From Imbricaverruca yamaguchii (taxonomy: Eukaryota > Arthropoda > Thecostraca > Neoverrucidae): a DNA stretch of 64,000 nucleotides. The position numbers were made by a program, and so were the translations under genes. The notes beneath the pieces are model-generated. The model was given only the letters and a program-made list of their open reading frames with translations, was not told where the DNA came from and searched no databases. The stretch is taken from contig JAOTOL010001550.1 of the NCBI GenBank assembly GCA_034440575.1, positions 62,001 through 126,000 on the forward strand. Reading direction: 5' to 3'. Shown here piece after piece: positions 26,201-38,200 of the stretch; within the stretch, counting starts at the first letter, position 1, and the number at the start of each line of letters is the position of its first letter.

Positions 26201-29200
26201 TGTGGTCATGTCTCCTGTGTGGGCGCCGCCGCCGCCGCTGCCTTCACCGCCGGCTGTGTGGTCGGGTGGCGACCCGCCGACCTTGGGCCGGCCCGGACGG
26301 CTGCCGTGTGAGCCGTCCCTACCTGCCGGCGGCCACGCTCGGGCGGCGGCAGTGCAGCTGCTACCTGTGCCGGCCGCTGCACGCCACTGCGCGGCTCTCA
26401 TCCCAGCACGTGCGGATGATATGACACGACCTGCCCGCCCGCTGTCAACCCGAGGACGGTCGACTGGGGTCGTCAGGCACGTGGTGGCGGCCTGTCGATG
26501 CTGGGTCGAATGTCGGCAGCGATCGGCACGCCTGGGCCGACACGTGTCTGCCCCACGCTATTCCACACTGAGTTACGCTGCCTCCGCCTGAGCACCATCC
26601 GTCACATGCTCGCTCCGACTGTCGCATGTCAATATCTCGTCACTTAAGACTAATAGCAGCATAAGTAATCCGGAACTGTCGCACGTCTGTTCATATCGCA
26701 TGGACCCGTCATTTGTCAGTCAAGTGTTAGCTGGTACTAGCAATCACCGGCTAGCACGCGACGTGACGGGTTAGGTATGTCACGCGCCACACCGGACAGT
26801 CGGGCAACATGGTGTCTATCCCGCCCTCGTGGCCGTCATGCAGACAGACCGGCCGGCTTCCTGTCGGTGATCGAAATTCCAGAGTGTTGGTGTTTTTCGG
26901 TGCGGCCGGGCGAGCCGCAGCGCAGTCGGTGTTTTGTGGCCGAGGTCCCAGCGTTCCCCGCCCATCTACCCGTTGTGGAGCCGTTTTTCTCCGTGTGGCG
27001 CAGTGGAATGCTGAGGTTGCGGCGGCTCACATGGTACCGAGGCAGAGTGCAGCGGTGACTTGGCTGCATGTCAGCCTGTGCCGTGCGGTGTCGCTCTGCC
27101 TCGGTCTGCACTGGTGGCGGAAGCGTGGCCGGGCAGCGCCGGCTGTGGGCGCTACAGTGTACAATGCGGCTGCTGGCTTGGCCAGCGCACTGTCCCCCGC
27201 ACCGCGCCGCCTCCCGTGTGTGCTCACCACGGTCCGGGCCGCGCCGCCTCCCGTGTGTGCTCACCACGGTCCGAGCCGCGCCGCCTCCCGTGTGTGCTCA
27301 CCACGGTCCGGGCCGCGCCGCCTCCCGTGTGTGCTCACCACGGTCCGGGCGGCGCCGCCTCCCGTGTGTGCTCACCACGGTCCGGGCCGCACCGCCTCCC
27401 GTGTGTGCTCACCACGGTCCGGGCCGCGCCGCCTCCCGTGTGTGCTCACCACGGTCCGGGCCGCGCCGCCTCCCGTGTGCTCACCACGGTCCGGGCCGCG
27501 CCGCCTCCCGTGTGTGCTCACCACGGTCCGGGCCGCGCCGCCTCCCGTGTGTGCTCACCACGGTCCGGGCCGCGCCGCCTCCCGTGTGTGCTCACCACGG
27601 TCCGGGCCGCGCCGCCTCCCGTGTGTGCTCACCACGGTCCGGGCCGCGCCGCCTCCCGTGTGTGCTTACCACGGTCCGGGTCACGCCGCCTCTCGTGTGT
27701 TCTCACCACGGTCCGGGCCGCGCCGCCTCCCGTGTGTGCTCACCACGGTCCGGGCCGCGCCGCCTCCCGTGTGCGCTCACCACGGTCCGGGCCGCGTCGC
27801 CTCCCGTGTGTGCTCACCACGGGCCGGGCCGTGCCAGCCAGCCGTCGATACAGCTGGCGACACTGTCGTCTGCGGTCCCAGCCGTCGGCTTGGAAACGCT
27901 CACCGCATGCAGCCGAACAGACCGGGTGACCCTGTGCACCATAAATCGTCGCCGCAATACGTCACGTGCCGGGTGGCGGCGAGACCTGCCGCAGCAGGGC
28001 GGGCAGCCGGTGATGGCAGTGCAGCTGGCTGGGACACGGTGCTCAGCTGTGTCGGGAGCCGGCGCCCACCTGACGACCCCGCAGACGGTCTGGTGACGTC
28101 ATGCGTTACCATACGTCGTCACGGTCTGGCGGACAGGCGCTCTTTAAACCAGCGGGCTGTCGCCGCCTGTTGGGTTCGTGACGCAGTCGTGACGTCACCA
28201 GCCGTACGGGACAGCTGGTGGGGTGAGGGGTGTGGTGGCTGTCACCCTGGCGTATACATAGTGGGAATTGAGATCTAGCAAACGGGCTGGTGCTGCGAAC
28301 TCGCCAACTTACAGCTGGGACACCAGTTCCACCCTGCTCGATGGCATCCATATGTCGCCTCGGATTTGAATTCGTTTAATTACTGGATTAGTAAACTGCA
28401 GTCCCCTGATTGATGTCAAAGCCTAACCACCAGTCGCACCCATGTAGACAATAGCATAGTGGGTGATCGCATGGGTGTTTGCTATATTTACACCGAGGAC
28501 GAGAAGTCTCATGCTGTAAATCTCACATATCCTCTTGGGACGAAATTAAGCTGGGTGACTCGACGTGGATGATTGCATGGCGAAATGATCTGTTCGTGCA
28601 ATACTGTGTTTTTCATTGCCGTTGTGTAATCTGATTGCAATTGTTCTGATCTGATCGGCAGACGTACGGTGCTGTGCCGGAGGCAGCTGATGTCATGCAC
28701 CCTGATCTGACCTGAGCTGACCTGACCTGACCTGCAGGCAAACCGTGCTACGTCAGATGGGGCCGATGCGATGAGCTCTGACCTGACCTGATATGATTTG
28801 ACCAGCAGGCGTGCGTCGCTGTACTGGAGGCAGCTGATGCCATGCACCATAATCAGACCTTCCGTGACCTGATGTGACCTGACCCGCAGGCGTACGGCGC
28901 TGTGCTGGAGGCGGCTGAGCGCGGCTCGCAAGCCGACAGCGTGAGCGTGCAGTCGGAGCGGACGACGGCCGCGGCGTCGGAGTCGGCAGGACGCGCCGCC
29001 TCGTGGGCGTACTCGTTCGAGCGGCTGCTGGACGACCCGGCCGGTCTGCACACGTTCGCCGTACGTGGCGCCGGCGGACTCGAGTCCTGCCCCACCCCAC
29101 CCTTTCCGCACGACCGGTGACTCGCCTGCGATCGTGGGGCGCTGCATGACCAACTGAGTCGACGCGCCCCTTTTCCAATAACCAACCATCACCTGTGATC

Positions 29201-32200
29201 GTGGAGGAGTGCGGGTGGGGGTGACACTGCGCGAGGAGGCGGCCGGCTGGTCGTCTTCGGACACGTTGGGCGCCTAGTTCTGGGTTCAATGCACTCGACT
29301 GTCGGCTGTGATCGGCGTGGTGTTGACATTATCAGCGCACCGCACAGGCCGATGCTTAGTTGCAATAACCGCGGCGGACTGTTGTGATTATTACCGACGT
29401 GACAATCATCGGCATGCTAGGAAGATGAATACGAAGGCCGCCACATGCTGCCGGCTGTAGAATCTAATGGGCAACAATTTAGCTGAAAAGTCCAGATCAG
29501 GCGTATGACCTCATTTCTTGCAACAGTTGATACGAGCTGACACACTTCTGATGTGCTGTGTTATCTACGTTTTCGCGTGAGTGCGTCCGCGCTGTCCGGC
29601 CGCAGCTTCCTGTCCACCGCTGCGGTCCGTTGCGGGCGTCTCGACTGTGTGCGGCCCGCTGCTGCGTCACCGTCTGACCCGCCGCCACGCTCCCCAGGAG
29701 TTCCTCAAGAGCCAGTTCAGCCACGAGAACATCTACTTCTGGGTGGCGTGCGAGCGGTACAAGCGTGTGTCGGAGCCGGACGCGCGCCGCCAGGTGGCGC
29801 TGCAGCTGTACGAGCGGCACCTGTGCGTGGGCGCGCCAGAGCCGGTCAATGTCGACAGCCAGGCGCAGCTGGCGGCGCAGGACGGCGTCGAGCAGGCGGC
29901 GGTCGGACTGTTCGACAAGGTGGGCACCCGGGGCTGAGGCCAGTCAGTGGCCAGTCAGCCGTATCGCCGCCCTGGGTAGCACTGGTGAGACTGGCGTCTC
30001 GCCCCTCACACTCCTTCACCGAGTGTTGTGTGGTCAGGTGACCATACACTCGGGAATGTTTAAGGGGAAAAGCTGGGGTTCAAGTACCCCAGTTGCTCCC
30101 AATTGTCCCCAGGTCCCCACGATTTTTTTCACTTAAGGACACTGAAGAATAATCCTGCGTCTCACAGACCAGGCTGCACCACTGCAGCCTTATCAAGGTG
30201 CCCCTAACGAAGAGCAGCAAGGAAGTATAGGCCCTCCTTGACGCAGTCATATTGCATATTGGAGGAAAATTTACCCAATTGGACAGGGTCATACTATCAC
30301 ATATTGAGGGGTCATGGCAACTTTCTGAAGTCTTCAAATACCATTTCACTGTTTAATGTGCCCTTCTGGTAACTCGGTTTGCCCATTGGACGGCTTGGGC
30401 AAGGGTTTGGAATATCAGGGATGTCCTTTGTAACCCAGAATGCCTTGCAACCAAGTGGAACGACCTTCCGGTTGCGAAGTGTCCCTTGCTGGCGTTACAG
30501 TGCCTTTGCCATCAATTGAAATTGCTCCCAGATGGATACATCCTTAGCCCGGTGAAGTTGACCTCAATGGTTCGGTTTTTCGGATTTCTTTACCAAAATT
30601 GTATGTGCACGTGTGCACAATAGTCTGCAAAAAGTGTGCAAAAAGTGCAAAAAGTGCCCCAGGCGAAACAAAAACGGTAGGTGCACCGCCTCCCGAACCT
30701 CGTGTGCTATATCTCGACTGTTGCCTTCACTGCAGATCGGATGAAGTTAAAGACAAGGTGAAGCCTGCACTGGCCCTGTTTTAGCTGCCGGCGTCTACAC
30801 CCCATGTTTCATTGGCTGTTCGATGAACGCGCCGCCGCCGCCGTCCCCATCGGTCACGCTGTGTGGATGTCCGCAGGCGCAGCAGCAGATCTTCAGTCTG
30901 ATGAAGTACGACTGCTACCCGCGCTTCCTCAAGGCCTCCATCTACACCGACTGTATGTCGCGAGAGGCTGCTGGTCAGAAGCTGCCCTACCTGGGCGGCG
31001 ACGCACTGGACCCCGACCTGAGGCTACAGCCTGATGGCCATGACCAGGTACTGCCCTGACACCGGCCCTAGCCTGACCCTTACCTGACCCTTACCTGAGG
31101 CTACAGCCTGATGACCAGGACCAGGTACTGTCCTGACACCGGCCCTAGCCTGACCCTTGCCTGACCCTTACCTGACCCTTACCTGACCCTTACCTGACCC
31201 TTACCTGAGGCTACAGCCTGATGACCAGGACCAGGTACTGCCCTGACACCGGCCCTAGCCTGACCCTTACCTGACCCTTACTCGAGGCTACAGCCTGATG
31301 ACCAGGACCAGGTACTGTCCTGACACCGGCCCTAGCCTGACCCTTACCTGACCCTTACTCGAGGCTACAGCCTGATGACCAGGACCAGGTACTGTCCTGA
31401 CACCGGCCCTAGCCTGACCCTTGCCTGACCCTTACCTGACCCTTACCTGACCCTTACCTGACCCTTACCTGAGGCTACAGCCTGATTACCAGGACCAGGT
31501 ACTGTCCTGACACCGGCCCTAGCCTAACACTTACCTGACCCTTACCCGAGGCTACAGCCTGATGACCAGGACCAGGTACTGTCCTGACACCAGCCCTAAC
31601 CTGACCCTGACGTGAGGTTGCGGCCTGATGACCAGGACCAGGTACTGTCCTGACTGGCCCTAACCTGAGGCTTCAACCTGATAATCAGAGCCAGGTACTG
31701 TCCTTACCCTAGTCTGATACTGTCTCTCCCTTAGTCCGACGTCGACACGCAGCAATAGCACTGACCCTGACCTTAACCGCAGTCGACTTCAGTGTGTGCC
31801 CGATGAATGTCAGTGCAGCCATGAAGGCCTGCATCGCTGTAGCACAGCACCACGAAGTTGGATCCACCGCTTGGCATGTGGTTGTGCGTTGTGCTGGTGT
31901 CATCGTGTGTCAAGCGGGCTGCTTGCTAACGCTCCGAGCACGCCGGAGACTTAGTCGTTCCTGTGAGTCGTCGAGTAGGTCGATCGCCAGCTGCGACTCG
32001 GACCCGGCATTGTGTCAGGTCGAGTGGGTGAGTCGCGAACTTCGACTCGGACCCGGCGGTGTGTGTCGTCGCTAAACTGACTCGCCTTCCGCCAGAAGCA
32101 TACCAAGAAGGCCGGCAAACCGGAGCTTGGCGAGCAGCGACGCCGCAAGTCGCTGCTGCCGTGGCACCGCAAGGATCGCTCCAAGTCCAAGGACCGCGGC

Positions 32201-35200
32201 GAGACAGAGTACAAGCGGAAGAAGCGCCTGCGCGAGCGCGAGGAGACCGGCTCGGTGCGCAGCGATCTGTCCGGTAGTCGGACGTCCCTGGCGTCGGCCG
32301 ACCTGGCCACAATACACCGCAACGCCGTCAGCAAGGAGGTGAGACTACCACACACAGGCGATCATTGTTCAGTCAGCCATAGGCGAGACCACCACACAGG
32401 TGATCAGTCAACAATGGGCGACACCGCCACGCAGGTCATCAGTCAGAAATGGGCGAGACCACCACACAGGTTATCAGTCAACAATGGGCGACACCGCCAC
32501 ACAGGTCATCAGTCAGAAATGGGCGTTACCACCACACAGGTGATCAGTCAACAATGGGCGACACCGCCACACAGGTCATCAGTCAGCAATGGGCGATACC
32601 ACCACACAGACCGGTGCTTCAACTGGCCGTTCGCGCTTCGTCGGCGACTTGTCTCGGCTGTCCGTCCACAGCCCTATCAGGGTCGACGTCCTGTGGTGTG
32701 CTGTGTCCACACAGGAACAGTAACCGCCGCTGTGTCGCCAGCGAGTTGTATCAGACACGCCCGTGTGTCACCACGTGTGACACGTGTGTTACTCCACGTG
32801 TGTTACGCCACGTGTGTTACTCCACGTGTGACACGTGTCTCCACGCGTTCCGGCAGTCGCTGGTGTCGGGCGAGGGCGGCGCGGCGGCCGCCTCCGACCC
32901 CGAGTGCCTCCTGTGCCGCGTTCTGCTGCCCGACTCCAGCTCGGCCGTGGTGCAGGCGACGCCGGACGTCTCTGTCCGTGTCATGCTGCAGCGGCTGCTG
33001 GACCGGCGCGGCCTGTCCTACAGCTCCTGGGACGTCTACCTGGCCGACAGCGACAGGGTGAGTATTGGACCGTCTGCCATAGGACCTGCTCTACAGCTCC
33101 CGGGACGTCTACCTGGCCGACAGCGACAGGGTGAGTATGGCACCGTCTGCCATACATCTGCCATGGGGCCTGCCCTACACATCCAGGGGTGTCTATCTGG
33201 CCGGTAACGACAGGGTGAGAATTGGACCGTCTGCCATAGGGCCTGCCCTACACATCCTGGGGTGTCTATCGGGTCGGTAACGACGGGGTGAGTATTGGAC
33301 CGTCTGCCATAGGACCTGCCCTACATGGGACGTCTACCTGGCCGACAGCGACAGGGTGAGTATGGCACCGTCTGCCATACATCTGCCATAGGGCCTGCCC
33401 TACACATCCTGGGGTGTCTATCGGGTCGGTAACGACGGGGTGAGTATTGGACCGTCTGCCATAGGACCTGCCCTACATGGGACGTCTACCTGGCCGGCAG
33501 CGTCAGTGTGAGTATTGGACCGTTTGCCGTAGGGCCTGCCCTACAGCTCCCATAACGTCAACCTGGTCAGCAGCAACACCGTGAATGTCTGGGCTAGGCA
33601 GAGGTAGGAGGGAGGGAACCATTAGCCATCCAAAATTCGAAGATTACTGATCAGCCAGGCTTAAGTGCGAGAAGTCGGAAAGCACAATGGGACTAGCTTA
33701 ATATCCAGATGTATGCCGTCACTTCCTACGAAGCCAGGGACTTCCAGATTGCACCGTCCCTCACCCCTTGTGGCAGATTTTAAGAGAAATTCGCGTGGAT
33801 GTGCAAAGTTCGGAAATATCGGCACTTTTTGGTCAGGTAATACTTTTTCAGACGTTCCTTACATATAACCTGCATGTGTAAGAGTTTTGCAATTATAAGG
33901 ATCACAAAAATAACTCGCCCATCGAGTTGAAGAGGATTGTCTGAATGTCCCGGCGTACCGCCTCCCTGGTGTGAACGAGGTAACCCAAGTGTAAGATGCA
34001 CCCAACCCAACCTAACCTAACCTAACCTAACCTAACCTAACCTAACTTAACCTAACCTAACCTAACCCAACCTAACCTAACCTAGGTTAGGTTAGGTTGT
34101 CGAATACTGCAGTGAGGGCCACTGTACCAGTGTGTCGGGTACCGTGGTGACGGCCCTGTCTGACCACAGCCGCTGGACCAGTCGCTCGACTCGTGCTGTT
34201 TGGGCTGCAAGGAGATACGCATGGAGCAGCGCGTGCTGTTCCGTGTCGACCTGCCCAACCAGAAGACGATCGGGGTCAAGGCCAAGCCCAACCGGCTTGG
34301 TTGCGATGTGCTCAAGCCTATCCTCGCCAAGTACGGCTTCAAGCTGGAAGGCGTGCTCGTGTACGAGGTGAGAAGAGACCAGGTGTGGATGCCACACTGA
34401 GATAAGTGCATTGCTGCTAGTGCTAAACTTACAACGCTGACTGGTATAGCCGAACCGTTTTCTCGCGATTTGTGTGAGTTTGCGTATTTTGCCACCTCGT
34501 CGCGCTGTTCCAGCGTGATGCCACGTGTCCCGAGTTCTGCGGCGTGTTGCAGTAAGACGCCATGGGCCCATGTGTGGTGTTGTGCAGGATGTCACAGTGC
34601 GACGGTTCGTGTTGCAGTAAGACACCATGGGCCTATGTGTGGTGTTGTGCAGGATGTCACAGTGCGACGGCTCGTGTTGCAGTAAGACACCATGGGCCCG
34701 TGTGTGGTGTTGTGCAGGATGTCACAGTGCCACGGCTCGTGTTGCAGTAAGACATGGATCCATGTGTGGTGTTGTGCGGTGTGTCACGGTGTGACGGCTC
34801 GTGTTGCAGTAAGACACCATGGGCCCGTGTGTGGTGTTGTGCAGGATGTCACAGTGCCACGGCTCGTGTTGCAGTAAGACATGGATTCATGTGTGGTGTT
34901 GTGCGGTGTGCCACGGTGTGACGGCCTGCGTTGCACTAAGCCGCCACGTGCTCGTGTGTGGTGTTGTGCGGTGTGTCAGTGTGACGGCTCGTGTTGCAGT
35001 AGGACGTCAGCCCATGTATGGTGTTGTGCGGTGTGTCACAGTGTGACTGGGGGACGAGTAGCCCAGGGGTAAGTTGCTCGTCTCACAATTGAAAGGTTGT
35101 GGGTTCGAGTCGCCCACGACCAATCGGCGTGAGAGATGGGCGACGCTACGTGACTCAACGGTCGATGTGTCGTAAAACCAATAACCAACCAATCACAGTG

Positions 35201-38200
35201 TGACGGCTCGCGTTGCAGTAAGACGCCACGGGCTCATGTGTGATGTTGAGCGGTGTGTCACGGCGTGACGGCTCGTGTTGCAGTCGGATGGCGCCGGCCC
35301 GCTCGACCTCAAGTCGTCGGTGACGCGGCTCGACAACCGCAACCTGGTGGTGAAGTGGCGCGAGGAGGGTGGCGGTGCGGCCGACCTGCGCCGGCCCTTC
35401 CCCAGTCTGGACGAGATCACCAACCGCGTGTTCGAGGACCTGCTCAAGGGCAAGTCGGACGGCAGCTTCGACGACTTCGGCATCATCGACTTCGACCAGA
35501 ACTCCACCAAAGTGGGTGCTCTCTGCTGCCAGCCAGCTATCTGTACCGATTCAGCGGGCCAACCTCGCGGTTCAGTGGTCTCTGTTGCTTGCTTACTATG
35601 TGCACTGATTTAGAGGGCCAACTTCGTGGTTGTCGTCTGCCGCTATGTTGATGCTTACGTATTTTGTTATTATGTTTTCCTAGCGAAGATCACGTTGATC
35701 TGACTATCGTGGAAGGCTCAGATTCAGAAGCCGCACCAATGTCCGGGAACTCAGGTTTTGCTTCCCAATTGGTTTCTATGAAACTTCACGACACGCAACT
35801 GTAGTAACTAGTACTTTTTCATCATGCTTGATTCCTGGCATTTGTACCATCACAATCGTGCCAGCAGATACTATGTTCATGTCCCCCTTTGTCGGCACTT
35901 TTTCGTACCATGTTGGCAAATTGTTTCGACATTCTGAAAGGTTTTGATGTCTTCGCTTGCTGCCCTTGACGCTACGAAGAAAAGCAAACCAGTTCACTGG
36001 CCCTGGGCTGCGCTTTAACCAGAATGCAAGCTGTGCAATTATGGGGCAGCAACTGAAGGAGTCTGCAGTTGGATTGCTGTTGGGCTGTTGAGGTGTTGTA
36101 TGAATAATGTCTCGGTTGGCTTAATGTGGCCGTGAGTCCGATAAATCACCAGTCTGATGGCGACTGGTGGCTAGTTTGTGTCGGCGGACGGATGGTTACC
36201 AGGCCGGCACGTGCCACACGGCCAGCGTGTGACTAGCCCCGACAGTCCCGCTGCTCCAGTGAACGGTGGGAAAGTGGCCAGTTTAGCACCTCAAATCATA
36301 TTGTCTATCGTAGAAGAGAAATTATACACTTTTGGCGTATTATATTGAATTAAATCCAATACGAATGGTATTTCATTCCGACAAATATTTCGGCGGGTGT
36401 TGTGTGGAATTGGTTTGTCGGCTAATAATTGGCTGCTTTTATGCGAGTCCAGATAAATCGACCCAGGAGTTTCCGAAACAAAATATGTCGTTTTGTCTCT
36501 TCTTGTTGTCGGTTTCCCTTGCAAAGTTTTTAACAAAAGTATATGAGTTGCTTATTTCCGAGAAGTACAACAGTGTCCTAAAGTTACTTCACCATTAACT
36601 GTGTGGATGAAGGAAGAAGTTGCTTGGGAATAGTGAAAGATTGGAAGAGAATAAAGGATTGCCACTTAAGGATTAAAAAGCGGAATGCCTTTCGCTTCAG
36701 TCACATGCATTTTACATTATTTAGCAGTTGTGTGCATGACTGCACATACATCATGTGACAAAATGGTAAAAACCGAAGGCGAGGATTAAATACCACAACT
36801 CCATTAACTGTGCATTTCCAGGCCACATGGTGAATTATTTTACACTGAAGTACAATATAGTTTAAAAGACAATTTTCTGCTCTATGACATCCATTTCTTG
36901 GAACATTTTCAAACCAAACTTTTTTTTAGTTTCGCGTTGTTAAATTTGACATTTCCCACCGCGCAATGTCCTGAAAAGAATGCTTTGTAAAGTGGTGGTT
37001 ATCAGGACAAGACGCCAAAACCAGGCAGGACTCAAAAAGAAATTGGGCATGCAGCATATATTTCGTGGCATTAATATGGAGAAGGTAACATGTTGATATA
37101 CCTATTATTTAATGGCATTAACATATGGAAAATAGTGAAGTATGTGGAGTGATGTAGTTCGATGATGTCCCTTTTATAGAAGCCATATCAGTTGGTGAAA
37201 ACTGTGGTCCAGTCTATCAAGACCAGTTCCTATTAGGTGCTGGTCTCCATTTACATTTTGCAGTTCCAAGCCACCGTCCAGCCTTCGCTGACGGCATCAG
37301 CACCGGCCGTGACATGTGTCCCCTGTCGACAGACGGACGGCAGTTCGGACCGGTCGTCGGGTCTGGCGTCGCTGGTACATCAGCGCCGGCCCTGACATGT
37401 GTCCCCTGTCGACAGACGGACGGCAGTTCGGACCGTTCGTCGGGTCTGGCGTCGCTGGTACATCAGCACCGGCGGTGACATGTGTCCCCTGTCAACAGAC
37501 GGACGGCAGTTCGGACCGGTCGTCGGGTCTGGCGTCGCTGGTGCGCCGGAACTCGCTCACCTCCGGCCGTGACGGCCGCCGCGCGCACCGTCACCAGCTG
37601 GCGGCCGACAGGTCCGACCTGCAGCTGGGTCCGCCGCCGCCACCGCCGCCGCCGCCGCCCCGACTCGCCGACACCAAGGAGACTGACGGTGAGCGCTGCG
37701 GCCGGCGCCGCGAGCGACGACTCCCTGGTGCGCGCTTCCGTTCCATTTGCTTGTTATACGTTTTATTAGTTTAGTTTGATATTTTTCTTCTTTTGTTTGT
37801 TTTGTTTGTTTTTTATTCTATTCGGGTGCGTGTTGTGGTGACGGGCAGTGTCGGCCGACAGGAGTGTAATTTGGCGCGGTGCCACCGCTGGGAGAATGGC
37901 TCCAGTTTGCGGTTGTAGCGCCAGTGATACGACCGCCCCGACTCGTTAACAGCCCGCATGCAGCGGGACAGGTACTCCAGCACCCCTTTGGTCAGACTAG
38001 CTTCAAATTATTCCGCGATAAATGCGCATTAACTGACTGGAGTCCGCCGTGTGCCGGTCTAATGGCTCAGTGTCGCCGTGTTGTGTGCCCTGCTGCTGTC
38101 CCCCTGACCTGGCGATATCATGCTGGCGACAGTTGCGCTGTACGAGGGTCTGAAGCGTGCCCAGATGTGCCGTCTGGACGACCAGCGCGGCACCGAGATC

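Noticed and set aside
26809..28278. Open frame of 489 codons
   Set aside because: It is produced by a 37 bp minisatellite without stops. The peptide is a 37-residue cycle of the DNA repeat and the other frames are equally open.
33058..33207. In-frame extension of loco-like exon 7
   Set aside because: The frame is open, but it covers copies of the donor array and would disrupt RBD1 before the matching exon 8.
35048..35120. tRNA gene
   Set aside because: The pol III boxes are present, but a cloverleaf with a proper acceptor stem is not evident. The body and tail are shared with two other copies and flanked by a target duplication, so it is a SINE.
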